Part shown: one piece after another, positions 14,691 to 22,192 of the stretch
Position numbering within the stretch: position 1 is the first letter of the stretch
How the letters are laid out: the number at the start of each line of letters is the position of its first letter
Assembly: GCA_027858325.1 (NCBI GenBank)
Contig: JAQICU010000254.1
Span: 1-23,821, forward strand
Direction: 5' to 3'
From: Candidatus Cloacimonadota bacterium
GTDB taxonomy: Bacteria; Cloacimonadota; Cloacimonadia; Cloacimonadales; TCS61
Length of the DNA stretch: 23,821 bases
Notes under the pieces: model-generated
What the model saw: only the letters and a program-made list of their open reading frames with translations
The model's database searches: none
What the model was told of the DNA's origin: nothing
Program-made: the position numbers and the translations under genes

Positions 14691-16361
14691 TTAGAGTAAA
14701 TTTCCCTGATATTCCGAAGAAAGTTGTTTTGCTTTCACATGATCAGGAATATAATCGGGAAGAATTACAGGAGATACCTGTTTTTTATCTACACCAATTG
14801 AATCTACTTCTTTAATATATTTTTCTACATGATCCAAACTCAATTTGCCAAGTTTGATACCTTTCTTAACTTTTGCAGTTGCATTAATTCCGGCACGACG
14901 TCCAAAGACAATGATATCGAGTTGGGAATTTCCCATCAGCCGATTGCGGCCATGAACTCCACCGGAAGCTTCTCCAGCTACATACAGGCCGGGGATGGAA
15001 GTTTCAGAATTTACGTCGATTTCCAATCCGCCGTTTTGATAATGCAGAGTTGGGAAAACCAGCATAGGATATTTGCGAACATCGATATCAAATCGTTTGT
15101 ATTGCCTCAGCATAGCAGGAAGAAATTTTTCGAGAGATCCTTCACCGTTGATCAGATCAATAAGTGGTGTATCCAGCCAAATACCTTTCAACCCGGATGG
15201 AGTCTCTACGCCCATTCCAGTATTACATTCCCTAATAAAAGCAGATGCTTCGATGTCTCTGGGTTCCAATGGATAGACAAAAAGCTCACCATCTTTATTC
15301 ACCGGTTGCGCCCCCAGACCACGGATCTTTTCCGTGCAAAGGAAGCCAACGATCTGCTCGGGGAAAACTGCTCCGGTAGGATGATATTGAACCGAATCCA
15401 TATACATAAGTTTGGCTCCGGCACGATAGCCCATAACTAGTCCATCGGCTGTTGCGCCATAATGATTTGACGTTTCATAACCACGAATATGTAAGCGGCC
15501 AAATCCTCCGGTAGCCATAATCACAGTTTTAGCTTTCACAATACTATATTGTTTATTTTCCAAATGATATAAAATTGCTCCGGCACAATGGCCTTTATCA
15601 TCTAAAATTAGTTCTGTTGCTGCTGTATATTCTACATAATTAATTCTATCTGGACGGTTTGTCACTTCATCGCGCAGTACGCGGCAAATGGCAGCTCCTG
15701 TATAATCACGGGCGGAATGCATTCTATTACGGCAGGTTCCACCACCCGATTTCACCATCATAGAGCCATCTTCATTTTTATCGAACATTACACCGAGCTC
15801 TTCCAACCATTTAATAGAAGGTGCAGCATCTTTTACCAATGCTTCCACGAGCCCAGGTTTATTATCAAAATGACCTCCTCCGATTACATCTAAATAATGC
15901 AATACCGGATTATCATCTGTCTGATCGGCCGCCTGAATTCCACCTTGAGCCATCATCGAATTGGAATCTCCCAGACGAAGTTTGGTTGCCAGCAGAACTG
16001 TTGCTCCACCATCAGATGCTTCAATCGCAGCCGAAAGACCGGCTGAACCGGCACCAATGATCAATACATCAGTTTCCAGATCGACTTTGTTTAAATCGAA
16101 AATCTCAGGTTTATTACGGGGGTATGATTCCATAATATCAACTACTTCATTCACCATCTTCTCACCTTTATTAGGGCCGATCCTCAATTCTTTGAGAGCA
16201 TCGCTCTGGTAATCGGGATGATAATTATCTAAAACTTCTTGTCGTTCCTTTTCGCTCATACCGGGAAAAACTTTCTTTCCATATTTCTTGGCAAGTTCCA
16301 AACGCTTAGGTCGGGTCTTTTCGACAATCTTAATTGATTTCATCATATATTTTGGATACAT
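14691..16361 (-). CDS. Soluble fumarate reductase/succinate dehydrogenase flavoprotein (SdhA/FrdA/TfrA family)
   Basis: The 556-residue flavoprotein has its FAD motif IIGAGSAGLSAA at 101-112 after an unusual extension of about 95 charged residues. Catalytic positions of the fumarate reductase family are kept: QYHPTG (His327), TEKIRG (Thr343, Glu344, Arg347), LHYQNGG (His440) and GRNRLMGNS (Arg474). The histidine that covalently binds FAD in E. coli FrdA is replaced: the segment reads GDSNSMMAQGG with Asn134 at that place, so FAD is probably non-covalent, as in L-aspartate oxidase and soluble fumarate reductases. The adjacent iron-sulfur subunit and fumarase/succinyl-CoA synthetase genes favour fumarate/succinate over aspartate oxidase. 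No membrane anchor gene is present. It lies between the iron-sulfur subunit and mvhG, inside the Hdr/Mvh genes, suggesting electron exchange with them. Confidence 0.88.
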   Translation of the reverse strand: MYPKYMMKSIKIVEKTRPKRLELAKKYGKKVFPGMSEKERQEVLDNYHPDYQSDALKELRIGPNKGEKMVNEVVDIMESYPRNKPEIFDLNKVDLETDVLIIGAGSAGLSAAIEASDGGATVLLATKLRLGDSNSMMAQGGIQAADQTDDNPVLHYLDVIGGGHFDNKPGLVEALVKDAAPSIKWLEELGVMFDKNEDGSMMVKSGGGTCRNRMHSARDYTGAAICRVLRDEVTNRPDRINYVEYTAATELILDDKGHCAGAILYHLENKQYSIVKAKTVIMATGGFGRLHIRGYETSNHYGATADGLVMGYRAGAKLMYMDSVQYHPTGAVFPEQIVGFLCTEKIRGLGAQPVNKDGELFVYPLEPRDIEASAFIRECNTGMGVETPSGLKGIWLDTPLIDLINGEGSLEKFLPAMLRQYKRFDIDVRKYPMLVFPTLHYQNGGLEIDVNSETSIPGLYVAGEASGGVHGRNRLMGNSQLDIIVFGRRAGINATAKVKKGIKLGKLSLDHVEKYIKEVDSIGVDKKQVSPVILPDYIPDHVKAKQLSSEYQGNLL

Positions 16362-16374
16362 TACATTTCTCCTA

Positions 16375-17061
16375 TTATGAAATTTTTATTTCCCGGCTGT
16401 AATACTTCTCAGAAAGTTTATCTTTGGGCATATTCTTCACTTCTTCGATTTCTTTATCATATTTACACTCGTCTAATTCCTTCAGCCTGGTATCTAGTTC
16501 AGGGCTCTTTTTCGCCAGATATTTGGCATAAAGCCGGCGAGCCAGTATGGCATTGTTATATTGCACGATTTCGGACGGACAACGCAAAGCGCAAAGACCA
16601 CAGCGAATACAATCGAATGAGAGATTGGCAGCGCGCTCAATATCTCCTCGAATTATTGCTTGGATATAATCCATCACTTGAATTTCCTGCGGACATGCTT
16701 TGGTGCAGGTGTTGCATGAAACACAGCGGAAAACTGTAGGAAAAAGTTTGGTGAATGTGCTCACATCAGCTTCCAGCTCATTCAGATCATAAGTAGGTTT
16801 TTCAGCAGGAACAAAAGGTATCATAGCTACAGCCATGCCATCGGTTACTACTGTCTGGCAAGCCAAACCGCCTTTCAATTTATAATCACCTTTTTCTCGA
16901 TATACTGTAGCGCAGGCACCGCAATAACCTTCACGGCATCCCACCCCTCTTTTCAATTGGAAACCTGCATATTCCATGGAGGAAATAATGGTAGAACCTT
17001 CTGGAACCTGGAATAATTCTCCACTAATATAAACATCTATCATTTCTCTTTTAGCGCTCAT
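16375..17061 (-). CDS. Fumarate reductase/succinate dehydrogenase iron-sulfur subunit (SdhB/TfrB-like)
   Basis: The 228-residue protein has an N-terminal [2Fe-2S] domain (GCREGYCGAC at 41-50 and Cys68) and then two full CxxCxxCxxxCP motifs (113-124 and 151-162). Classical quinone-linked SdhB/FrdB proteins have one [4Fe-4S] and one [3Fe-4S] cluster; here all eight cysteines are present, so two [4Fe-4S] clusters are expected. Methanogen TfrB carries a C-terminal HdrB-like CCG domain; this protein ends soon after the second cluster and lacks it, but separate hdrB and hdrC genes are nearby. Its ATG overlaps the mvhD stop as ATGA with GGAGGAG upstream, so it is translationally coupled to the hydrogenase electron-transfer subunit. 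It should pass electrons to or from the flavoprotein encoded next. Confidence 0.88.
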   Translation of the reverse strand: MSAKREMIDVYISGELFQVPEGSTIISSMEYAGFQLKRGVGCREGYCGACATVYREKGDYKLKGGLACQTVVTDGMAVAMIPFVPAEKPTYDLNELEADVSTFTKLFPTVFRCVSCNTCTKACPQEIQVMDYIQAIIRGDIERAANLSFDCIRCGLCALRCPSEIVQYNNAILARRLYAKYLAKKSPELDTRLKELDECKYDKEIEEVKNMPKDKLSEKYYSREIKIS

Positions 17062-17486
17062 TGGTTATTCTCCTCCTTATCTAATTTGGGAATGGGTCCT
17101 AAATTGCGAATTGTTTCGGTAAATTCTTTCATTGCAGCGGCAAATTTATTGCCTTCGCTGGCAGATATCCATTCCAAACGAAGCCTTTTGGAATCCAATC
17201 CCAATTGTTTAAGCATATTTTGCAAAAGCAATACTCTTCTTTTGGTTTTGTAATTTCCGGATTGATAATGGCAATCGCCTGGATGGCAACCGCCAATGAA
17301 TACTCCGTCACTTCCCTGTTGGAAGGCATACAAAATATGCTCCGGATCAATTCTGGAAGAACATAATGTCTTGATAACAACTCCATTGGGCGGATATTGC
17401 AATCGAGACGTTCCGGCCAGATCTGCTCCTGCATATGTACACCATTTGCATAGGAAGCAAACGATCTTTGGTTCAAACTTTCTCAT
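17058..17486 (-). CDS. mvhD: F420-non-reducing hydrogenase iron-sulfur subunit (MvhD)
   Basis: The 142-residue protein has the MvhD cysteine pattern: CFLCKWC (Cys10, 13, 16), LCSSR (Cys42) and GGCHPGDCHY (Cys67, 72), housing one [2Fe-2S] cluster. In methanogens MvhD is the physical bridge between hydrogenase MvhAG and HdrA, delivering H2 electrons to the bifurcating flavin. Here it is encoded directly after hdrA (17 bases) and overlaps the fumarate-reductase iron-sulfur gene by four bases, so both possible partners are its immediate neighbours. The start is ATG 17484-17486 with an AAGGA-AGTAGGA region upstream. Length is normal for the unfused form. Confidence 0.95.
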   Translation of the reverse strand: MRKFEPKIVCFLCKWCTYAGADLAGTSRLQYPPNGVVIKTLCSSRIDPEHILYAFQQGSDGVFIGGCHPGDCHYQSGNYKTKRRVLLLQNMLKQLGLDSKRLRLEWISASEGNKFAAAMKEFTETIRNLGPIPKLDKEENNQ

Positions 17487-17503
17487 TCCTACTTCCTTTA
17501 TTT

Positions 17504-19450
17504 TTAATTTATAATTACATTAATCATTTTCATGATCTGATCGTCTGTTAAATTCTTCTGCTGGGAAGCACCGGAAGGGCAAGCACTGATGCAGGCACCG
17601 CAACCTTCACACAGAATGTCATTCACAGCAGCGATTCTATCTTCATTCAGTTCACGGGCACCATAAGGGCAAGTTCCTATGCAAACGCTGCAGCCGGAAC
17701 ATTTGTTTTCATCAACAGTGGCAATGATCGGTTCGTGCTGCACTTCATCGTTAGACATCAAAGCTAAAACTTTGGCAGCAGCACCGGAAGCCTGAGAAAC
17801 TGCATCGGGAATGTCTTTTGGACCCTGGCCCGCTCCTGCCAGATAGAAACCTGATTGTAAGCTTTCCAATGGTCTTAATTTTGGATGTGCTTCACTCATA
17901 AAACCGTTACTGTCGGTACCGAGTTTTAGGGTTTTGAAAAGTTTGCCAGATCCTTCACTGGGAACTATCGATTGCGCTAAAACAACCATATCTGCTTTGA
18001 TCTTAACTTTGTGCCCGGTGAGTGTGTCCATACCGTGCACGATCATTTTGTCACCTTCTTTGTAAATCTTGGCTACTTTACCACGGATATATACAATGCC
18101 GTCTTCGGAGACGCCTTCTTGGATAAACTCTTCGTATCGCTTGCCGCCAGAACGAATATCAATGTAGAAAATGTAAGGTTGTCCGTCATGCACTTTGTGT
18201 TTGTAAAGTTTGGCATGTTTCAGGGTGTACATGCAGCAGATCTTGGAGCAATAAGGTTTATGTCTTTCTGGATCACGTGAGCCGGAACACTGGATGAAAA
18301 CGATCTCTTTGGGAACTTTACCATCGGAAGGACGCAGCATTTTACCACCGGTAGGTCCAGTTGCAGAAAGGATTCTTTCAAACTGCAACCCGTTCAGCAC
18401 GTCGAGATATTTTCCATAACCATATTCCGGAATATTTTCAACAGGATAAAGATCGAAACCAGTTGCCAGGATAACAGCACCGAAATCTTCAATGAATATT
18501 TCCTCTTTTTTATCGTAGTCGATCGCTTCTGCCAGACAGGCTTTCTTGCATTCACCACAAGCAATAGGTTCGAATCCTAAACAGTTTTCCGTGTCAATTG
18601 TGTAAGAAGCGGGAATGGCTTGCGGGAAGGGAACATAGATCGCTTTGCGATAAGTCAGTCCTTCATCGTATTCACTGGGAACTACAACTGGGCAAGCGAC
18701 AGTACAATCATCGCAAAGAGTACATTTATCAGGATCCACATATTGCGGTTGCCGCTTGATAGTCACTTTGAAATTTCCCATGAAACCACCAATCGCTTCC
18801 ACTTCGCTATTTACATAAAGTTTAATATTTTTGTGCTTTCCAAGCTGCACCATTTTGGGAGTTAAAATACATTGAGAACAATCCAGAGTCGGAAAAGTTT
18901 CGGAAAGCTGGATCATGTGACCACCAATGGATGGTTTCTTTTCCACCAATACAACTTCGTAACCTCCGTCGGCGATATCCAAGGCAGCCTGAATTCCTGC
19001 GATACCTCCACCAATGATGAGAACACGCTTGGTGAGTGGAGCCGAAACCGGATCGAGTGATTGATTCAATTTGGCTTTTTCCACGGCAGTTTTGATGATA
19101 AGTTCTGCTTTTCTGGTTCCTTCTTCCTTGTTGCTGTGGACCCAGCTACACTGTTCTCGGATATTCCCGATCTCCAGTTGATATTTATTCACGTCAACTT
19201 CGGCAATAGCATTTTGGAAAGTGGATTCATGCAATGTTGGTGAACATGCTGCCACCACCACGCTATCCAGTTTATGCGTTTTGACAGCATCTTTTATCAG
19301 GTTTTGCCCGGGATCGGAACACATGAACATGTAATTCTCGATATGAGCAATTCCCGGATAATCTGCCAATTTCTCCGTTAGCAGTTCCACATCTACGGTG
19401 TCGGCAATATTCACACCGCAATGACAAATAAACACACCGATTCTTTTCAT
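17504..19450 (-). CDS. hdrA: HdrA: flavin-based electron bifurcation subunit
   Basis: The 648-residue protein is full-length HdrA. In order it has an N-terminal cluster domain (CHCG at 9-12, Cys44, Cys69, Cys101), the FAD Rossmann motif GGGIAG (147-152), FPTLDCSQCILTPK (186-199), an inserted ferredoxin domain (CTLCDDCTVAC at 243-253; Cys290, 298, 301, 305), a further cysteine set (Cys388, 401, 405, 406) and a C-terminal 2[4Fe-4S] ferredoxin (CSGCSVCIGTC at 584-594; CEGCGACISAC at 614-624). In the methanogen complex this FAD splits H2 electrons between ferredoxin and heterodisulfide. Nothing is truncated and no selenocysteine is used. The surrounding hdrCB, mvhD and fumarate reductase genes suggest the high-potential partner here may be the fumarate/succinate couple. 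Confidence 0.96.
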   Translation of the reverse strand: MKRIGVFICHCGVNIADTVDVELLTEKLADYPGIAHIENYMFMCSDPGQNLIKDAVKTHKLDSVVVAACSPTLHESTFQNAIAEVDVNKYQLEIGNIREQCSWVHSNKEEGTRKAELIIKTAVEKAKLNQSLDPVSAPLTKRVLIIGGGIAGIQAALDIADGGYEVVLVEKKPSIGGHMIQLSETFPTLDCSQCILTPKMVQLGKHKNIKLYVNSEVEAIGGFMGNFKVTIKRQPQYVDPDKCTLCDDCTVACPVVVPSEYDEGLTYRKAIYVPFPQAIPASYTIDTENCLGFEPIACGECKKACLAEAIDYDKKEEIFIEDFGAVILATGFDLYPVENIPEYGYGKYLDVLNGLQFERILSATGPTGGKMLRPSDGKVPKEIVFIQCSGSRDPERHKPYCSKICCMYTLKHAKLYKHKVHDGQPYIFYIDIRSGGKRYEEFIQEGVSEDGIVYIRGKVAKIYKEGDKMIVHGMDTLTGHKVKIKADMVVLAQSIVPSEGSGKLFKTLKLGTDSNGFMSEAHPKLRPLESLQSGFYLAGAGQGPKDIPDAVSQASGAAAKVLALMSNDEVQHEPIIATVDENKCSGCSVCIGTCPYGARELNEDRIAAVNDILCEGCGACISACPSGASQQKNLTDDQIMKMINVIIN

Positions 19451-19480
19451 TCTATCCTCTATATTTGTTCTTAAATCATT

Positions 19481-20359
19481 TTAAATCAAATTCTTTTCTA
19501 TTAATATAGGTTCTGGATCAACATCATGCTTTTTGGTCCATTCGCCATTCCAGCCAACTCCTAGAGCAACTGCCATCAGTTCGGTGAAATAGAATATTGG
19601 AATTGTTTGAAAATCCACATATTCCTTTTCGATCTCTTTCTGCAGGAAATCCAAATTATAAGCACACAATGGGCAACTGGTGATTATTGCATCACAACCA
19701 ACTCTTTGCGCAGAATCAAGAATCTCATAAGCTCTTTTAACACTGATATTTTTCTTAGTGATTGTTTGATAAGCTCCGCAGCACTCCAGCTTGAATTGAA
19801 AATCTATTGCTTCCGCACCCAGACTTTCTACCAGATCTTCCATGATGGTGGGCGCTTCAAAATCATCTATAGCAAATTTTTGCGGACGAACCAGCAAGCA
19901 GCCGTAATAAGCTCCAACTTTCAAACCTTTAAGAGGATTGGTCACCTCTGCTTTCACGGTTTCAAACTTGATGCGGTCCCGCAGAAGTGTAAGAAGATGA
20001 TAAATTTCTACCTGACCTTTGTATTCCGCTTCTTCCATATACATGAAGTTGTTCACTTTTTCCAGGTTATCAAGATCTCCTTCCACAAAATCTTTAGATT
20101 GTTTGAGGGTATTATAACACATGCTGCACAGCGTAACAAGTTCTTTAAGGTCTTGCTTTTCGGCTCGTAAAAGATTGCGGATGGAAGAAAGCTGAAGCAT
20201 CAAGTCATCACTGGTCATAGAAAACACTGTTCCGCAGCAAACCCAATCCTTCATTTCTTCAAGTTGGTAATCCAGTTTTTCCAATGCTTTCTGGGCAGAA
20301 TCTTCGAAATGCTTGGCATTTGCCTTTAATGTACAGCCTGGATAATATGGTAATTTCAT
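19481..20359 (-). CDS. hdrB: HdrB-like subunit with two CCG domains
   Basis: The 292-residue protein has both cysteine-rich CCG motifs complete: Cys9, Cys41-Cys42, Cys78, Cys81 (spacing 31 and 35) and Cys154, Cys193-Cys194, Cys229, Cys232 (spacing 38 and 34). In methanogens the CCG motifs bind two noncubane [4Fe-4S] clusters that reduce CoM-S-S-CoB. Retention of both sets argues for a real redox role. The host looks bacterial, so the natural disulfide is not expected; HdrB may instead relay electrons to the fumarate reductase module or use another thiol. The ATG has GGGAGGA 5 bases upstream. It lies between hdrC and hdrA in the conserved C-B-A order. Confidence 0.94.
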   Translation of the reverse strand: MKLPYYPGCTLKANAKHFEDSAQKALEKLDYQLEEMKDWVCCGTVFSMTSDDLMLQLSSIRNLLRAEKQDLKELVTLCSMCYNTLKQSKDFVEGDLDNLEKVNNFMYMEEAEYKGQVEIYHLLTLLRDRIKFETVKAEVTNPLKGLKVGAYYGCLLVRPQKFAIDDFEAPTIMEDLVESLGAEAIDFQFKLECCGAYQTITKKNISVKRAYEILDSAQRVGCDAIITSCPLCAYNLDFLQKEIEKEYVDFQTIPIFYFTELMAVALGVGWNGEWTKKHDVDPEPILIEKNLI

Positions 20360-20374
20360 TCCATTCCTCCCAGA

Positions 20375-20782
20375 TCAACCTGTCAGTTTTCTCATTGCAC
20401 ACACCAAAAGTATGGGTGGCAATTCATCTTTGTTTTCCACTTCCAGATGATCGGGATCAACCACACCAACTCCATCTCGCAGGTTCACCGTGCGAAAAGC
20501 TTCCATCAACTTAGCCACATCAATGCCTTTGGGGCAACGAGTTGAACATTGCAGACAAGTGGAACAAACCCAGATCGTTTCACTTTTCAATATTTCTTCG
20601 ATTGAACCATATTGTGAAAGCCTCAACACCTGGTTGGGAGTGATATCCATATAATCTACTACCGGACAGCCGGATGAGCAATTTCCACATTGGTAGCAGT
20701 CAAATACATTCTGACCGGAAATTTCATGAATCTTTTGAACTAATTCATTATTAATATCTTTTTTGGAAATTTCTAAGTACAT
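20375..20782 (-). CDS. hdrC: HdrC-like 2[4Fe-4S] subunit
   Basis: The 135-residue protein has two ferredoxin motifs, CYQCGNCSSGCP (29-40) and CSTCLQCSTRCP (73-84), in the spacing typical of HdrC. It wires the HdrA flavin to the HdrB clusters. The gene begins one base after the korC stop (TGA, one base, ATG) with GGAG inside the korC end, so it looks translationally coupled to the oxidoreductase genes, placing Kor and Hdr in one transcription unit. A short C-terminal tail (about 85-135) ending CAMRKLTG shows no further motif. Confidence 0.93.
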   Translation of the reverse strand: MYLEISKKDINNELVQKIHEISGQNVFDCYQCGNCSSGCPVVDYMDITPNQVLRLSQYGSIEEILKSETIWVCSTCLQCSTRCPKGIDVAKLMEAFRTVNLRDGVGVVDPDHLEVENKDELPPILLVCAMRKLTG

Positions 20783-20783
20783 C

Positions 20784-21320
20784 TCAATCTCCTATATAAT
20801 CATAGCCGATTTGGAAGGCTTTCATATTCAGTTCAATAAATCTGGCAGGAACAGATTCTTTGATGGAACTTTTCATCGCATCGTAGGATGAAATCTTAGT
20901 TTGAGCAGTTGCAAATCCCAGCATCACAATATTGGCTACGATCTTCTTACCCATTTCTTCTGCCAATCTGGTTGCAGGAATTGCTTTTGCCACAATTTCG
21001 TTGTGAATTTGCACTTCTTTCACCAGATCTGTATCGTAGAGCAGAATGCCTTTTTTCTTCAGAATGGGCAGGAATTTATCGTAGGCTTCCTGAGACATGG
21101 CAATGAGAACATTGGCAACATCGACCAGCGGATAATCTATCTCTTCATCCGAAATAACCACCTGTGAACTGCAGGCTCCACCTCTTGCTTCAGGACCGTA
21201 AGCCTGGGTCATCGAAGAATTTTTTCCATCAAAGATCGCTGCAGCTTTCCCAACAATATAAGAAGAAAGTATGATTCCTTGTCCGCCAAATCCGGAAATT
21301 TTTACTCTTAATTCCTGCAT
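20784..21320 (-). CDS. korC: 2-oxoglutarate:ferredoxin oxidoreductase, gamma subunit (KorC)
   Basis: The protein has 178 residues (179 if the first of two tandem ATGs is used). The N-terminal motif ISGFGGQGIILSSYIVGKAA and QAYGPEARGGACSSQVVIS (about 39-57) are hallmarks of the gamma domain of 2-oxoacid:ferredoxin oxidoreductases. I prefer the second ATG (21318-21320) because AGGAGGT abuts the first one with a single-base spacer, too close for good initiation. Either start overlaps the korB stop. It completes the KorDABC set and is followed one base later by hdrC. Confidence 0.94.
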   Translation of the reverse strand: MQELRVKISGFGGQGIILSSYIVGKAAAIFDGKNSSMTQAYGPEARGGACSSQVVISDEEIDYPLVDVANVLIAMSQEAYDKFLPILKKKGILLYDTDLVKEVQIHNEIVAKAIPATRLAEEMGKKIVANIVMLGFATAQTKISSYDAMKSSIKESVPARFIELNMKAFQIGYDYIGD

Positions 21321-22192
21321 CATACCTCCTGATCCTTTCTATCCTGCACATAAAGGGGGTGTTCTTTCACTTTTCGGGAAGTTCCCTTTTCCACATTTTC
21401 GGCAAAGGTAGGCTTTTCATCATTCACGAATACTCCGCAGACAATTTCCCCATCCATATCCAAGGGAATTTTCTGAGGATCAGCGTTATGATCGATAGAT
21501 GAACGTCTCTTGTAATCCTGCAAAAGATCCAGTCCGGTTCCACCTTTATTCTTTCGGGCAAAAACCGTAGCACATGGAGAGATAATTTCCAAGAAACAGA
21601 AACCTTTTTTTTTAGCCATTTCTTCAATGGAATCCTGAATGCGCTGTAGATGCAGAGCAGTCCAACGTGCCACATAAGACGAACCTGCAGCCGCTGCCAA
21701 TCCAACCAAGTTAAATGGTTGTTCGTAATTTCCATATGGAGCTGTAGAGCTATAAGCACCTAAAGGTGTAGTCGGAGCATTCTGACCACCGGTCATACCA
21801 TAAATGAAATTGTTAACGCAAATCACGTTTAAATCCATATTTCTTCTGGCTGCATGGATCAGATGATTTCCACCGATAGCAAAAAGATCACCATCTCCCG
21901 AAATCACAGCAACTGTAAGATCCTGATTGGCCATTTTCATGCCTGTTGCAAAAGGAATTGCCCGACCATGAGTTGTATGATAAGAATCAAGCTTAACATA
22001 TCCTGCCACTCTGCCGGTACAGCCGATACCTGAGACTAAAGCTAATTTATTCAAATCTATTCCAGCATTCTTCACACCTTTCATAAAAGCTGTGACAATG
22101 CTTCCTAATCCGCAAGAAGGACACCAGATGTGGGGCATCCTATCCATACGAAGATAGTCTTCCATAGGATGAGTTGGTATTTTATTTTGCAT
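21320..22192 (-). CDS. korB: 2-oxoglutarate:ferredoxin oxidoreductase, beta subunit (KorB)
   Basis: The 290-residue TPP-binding subunit contains WCPSCGLGS (Cys24, Cys27), GIGCTGR (Cys58) and SPCATVF (Cys207), the four ligands of the [4Fe-4S] cluster near TPP. The TPP/Mg motif is GDGDLFAIGGNH (99-110) followed by NNFIYGMTGGQ (128-138). The reaction is 2-oxoglutarate + CoA + 2 oxidised ferredoxin <-> succinyl-CoA + CO2 + 2 reduced ferredoxin. The start chosen is ATG 22190-22192 (MQNKIPTHPMEDYLR), with GAGGTGG upstream, overlapping the korA stop by 11 bases; upstream in-frame codons would run far into korA. The sucCD neighbours support 2-oxoglutarate as substrate over pyruvate or branched-chain oxoacids. 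Confidence 0.95.
   Translation of the reverse strand: MQNKIPTHPMEDYLRMDRMPHIWCPSCGLGSIVTAFMKGVKNAGIDLNKLALVSGIGCTGRVAGYVKLDSYHTTHGRAIPFATGMKMANQDLTVAVISGDGDLFAIGGNHLIHAARRNMDLNVICVNNFIYGMTGGQNAPTTPLGAYSSTAPYGNYEQPFNLVGLAAAAGSSYVARWTALHLQRIQDSIEEMAKKKGFCFLEIISPCATVFARKNKGGTGLDLLQDYKRRSSIDHNADPQKIPLDMDGEIVCGVFVNDEKPTFAENVEKGTSRKVKEHPLYVQDRKDQEV

Noticed and set aside
14691..16361. L-aspartate oxidase (NadB) as the identity of the flavoprotein
   Set aside because: The missing FAD-linking histidine resembles NadB, but the adjacent dedicated iron-sulfur subunit, absence of nadA/nadC and the fumarate/succinate gene context favour fumarate reductase.
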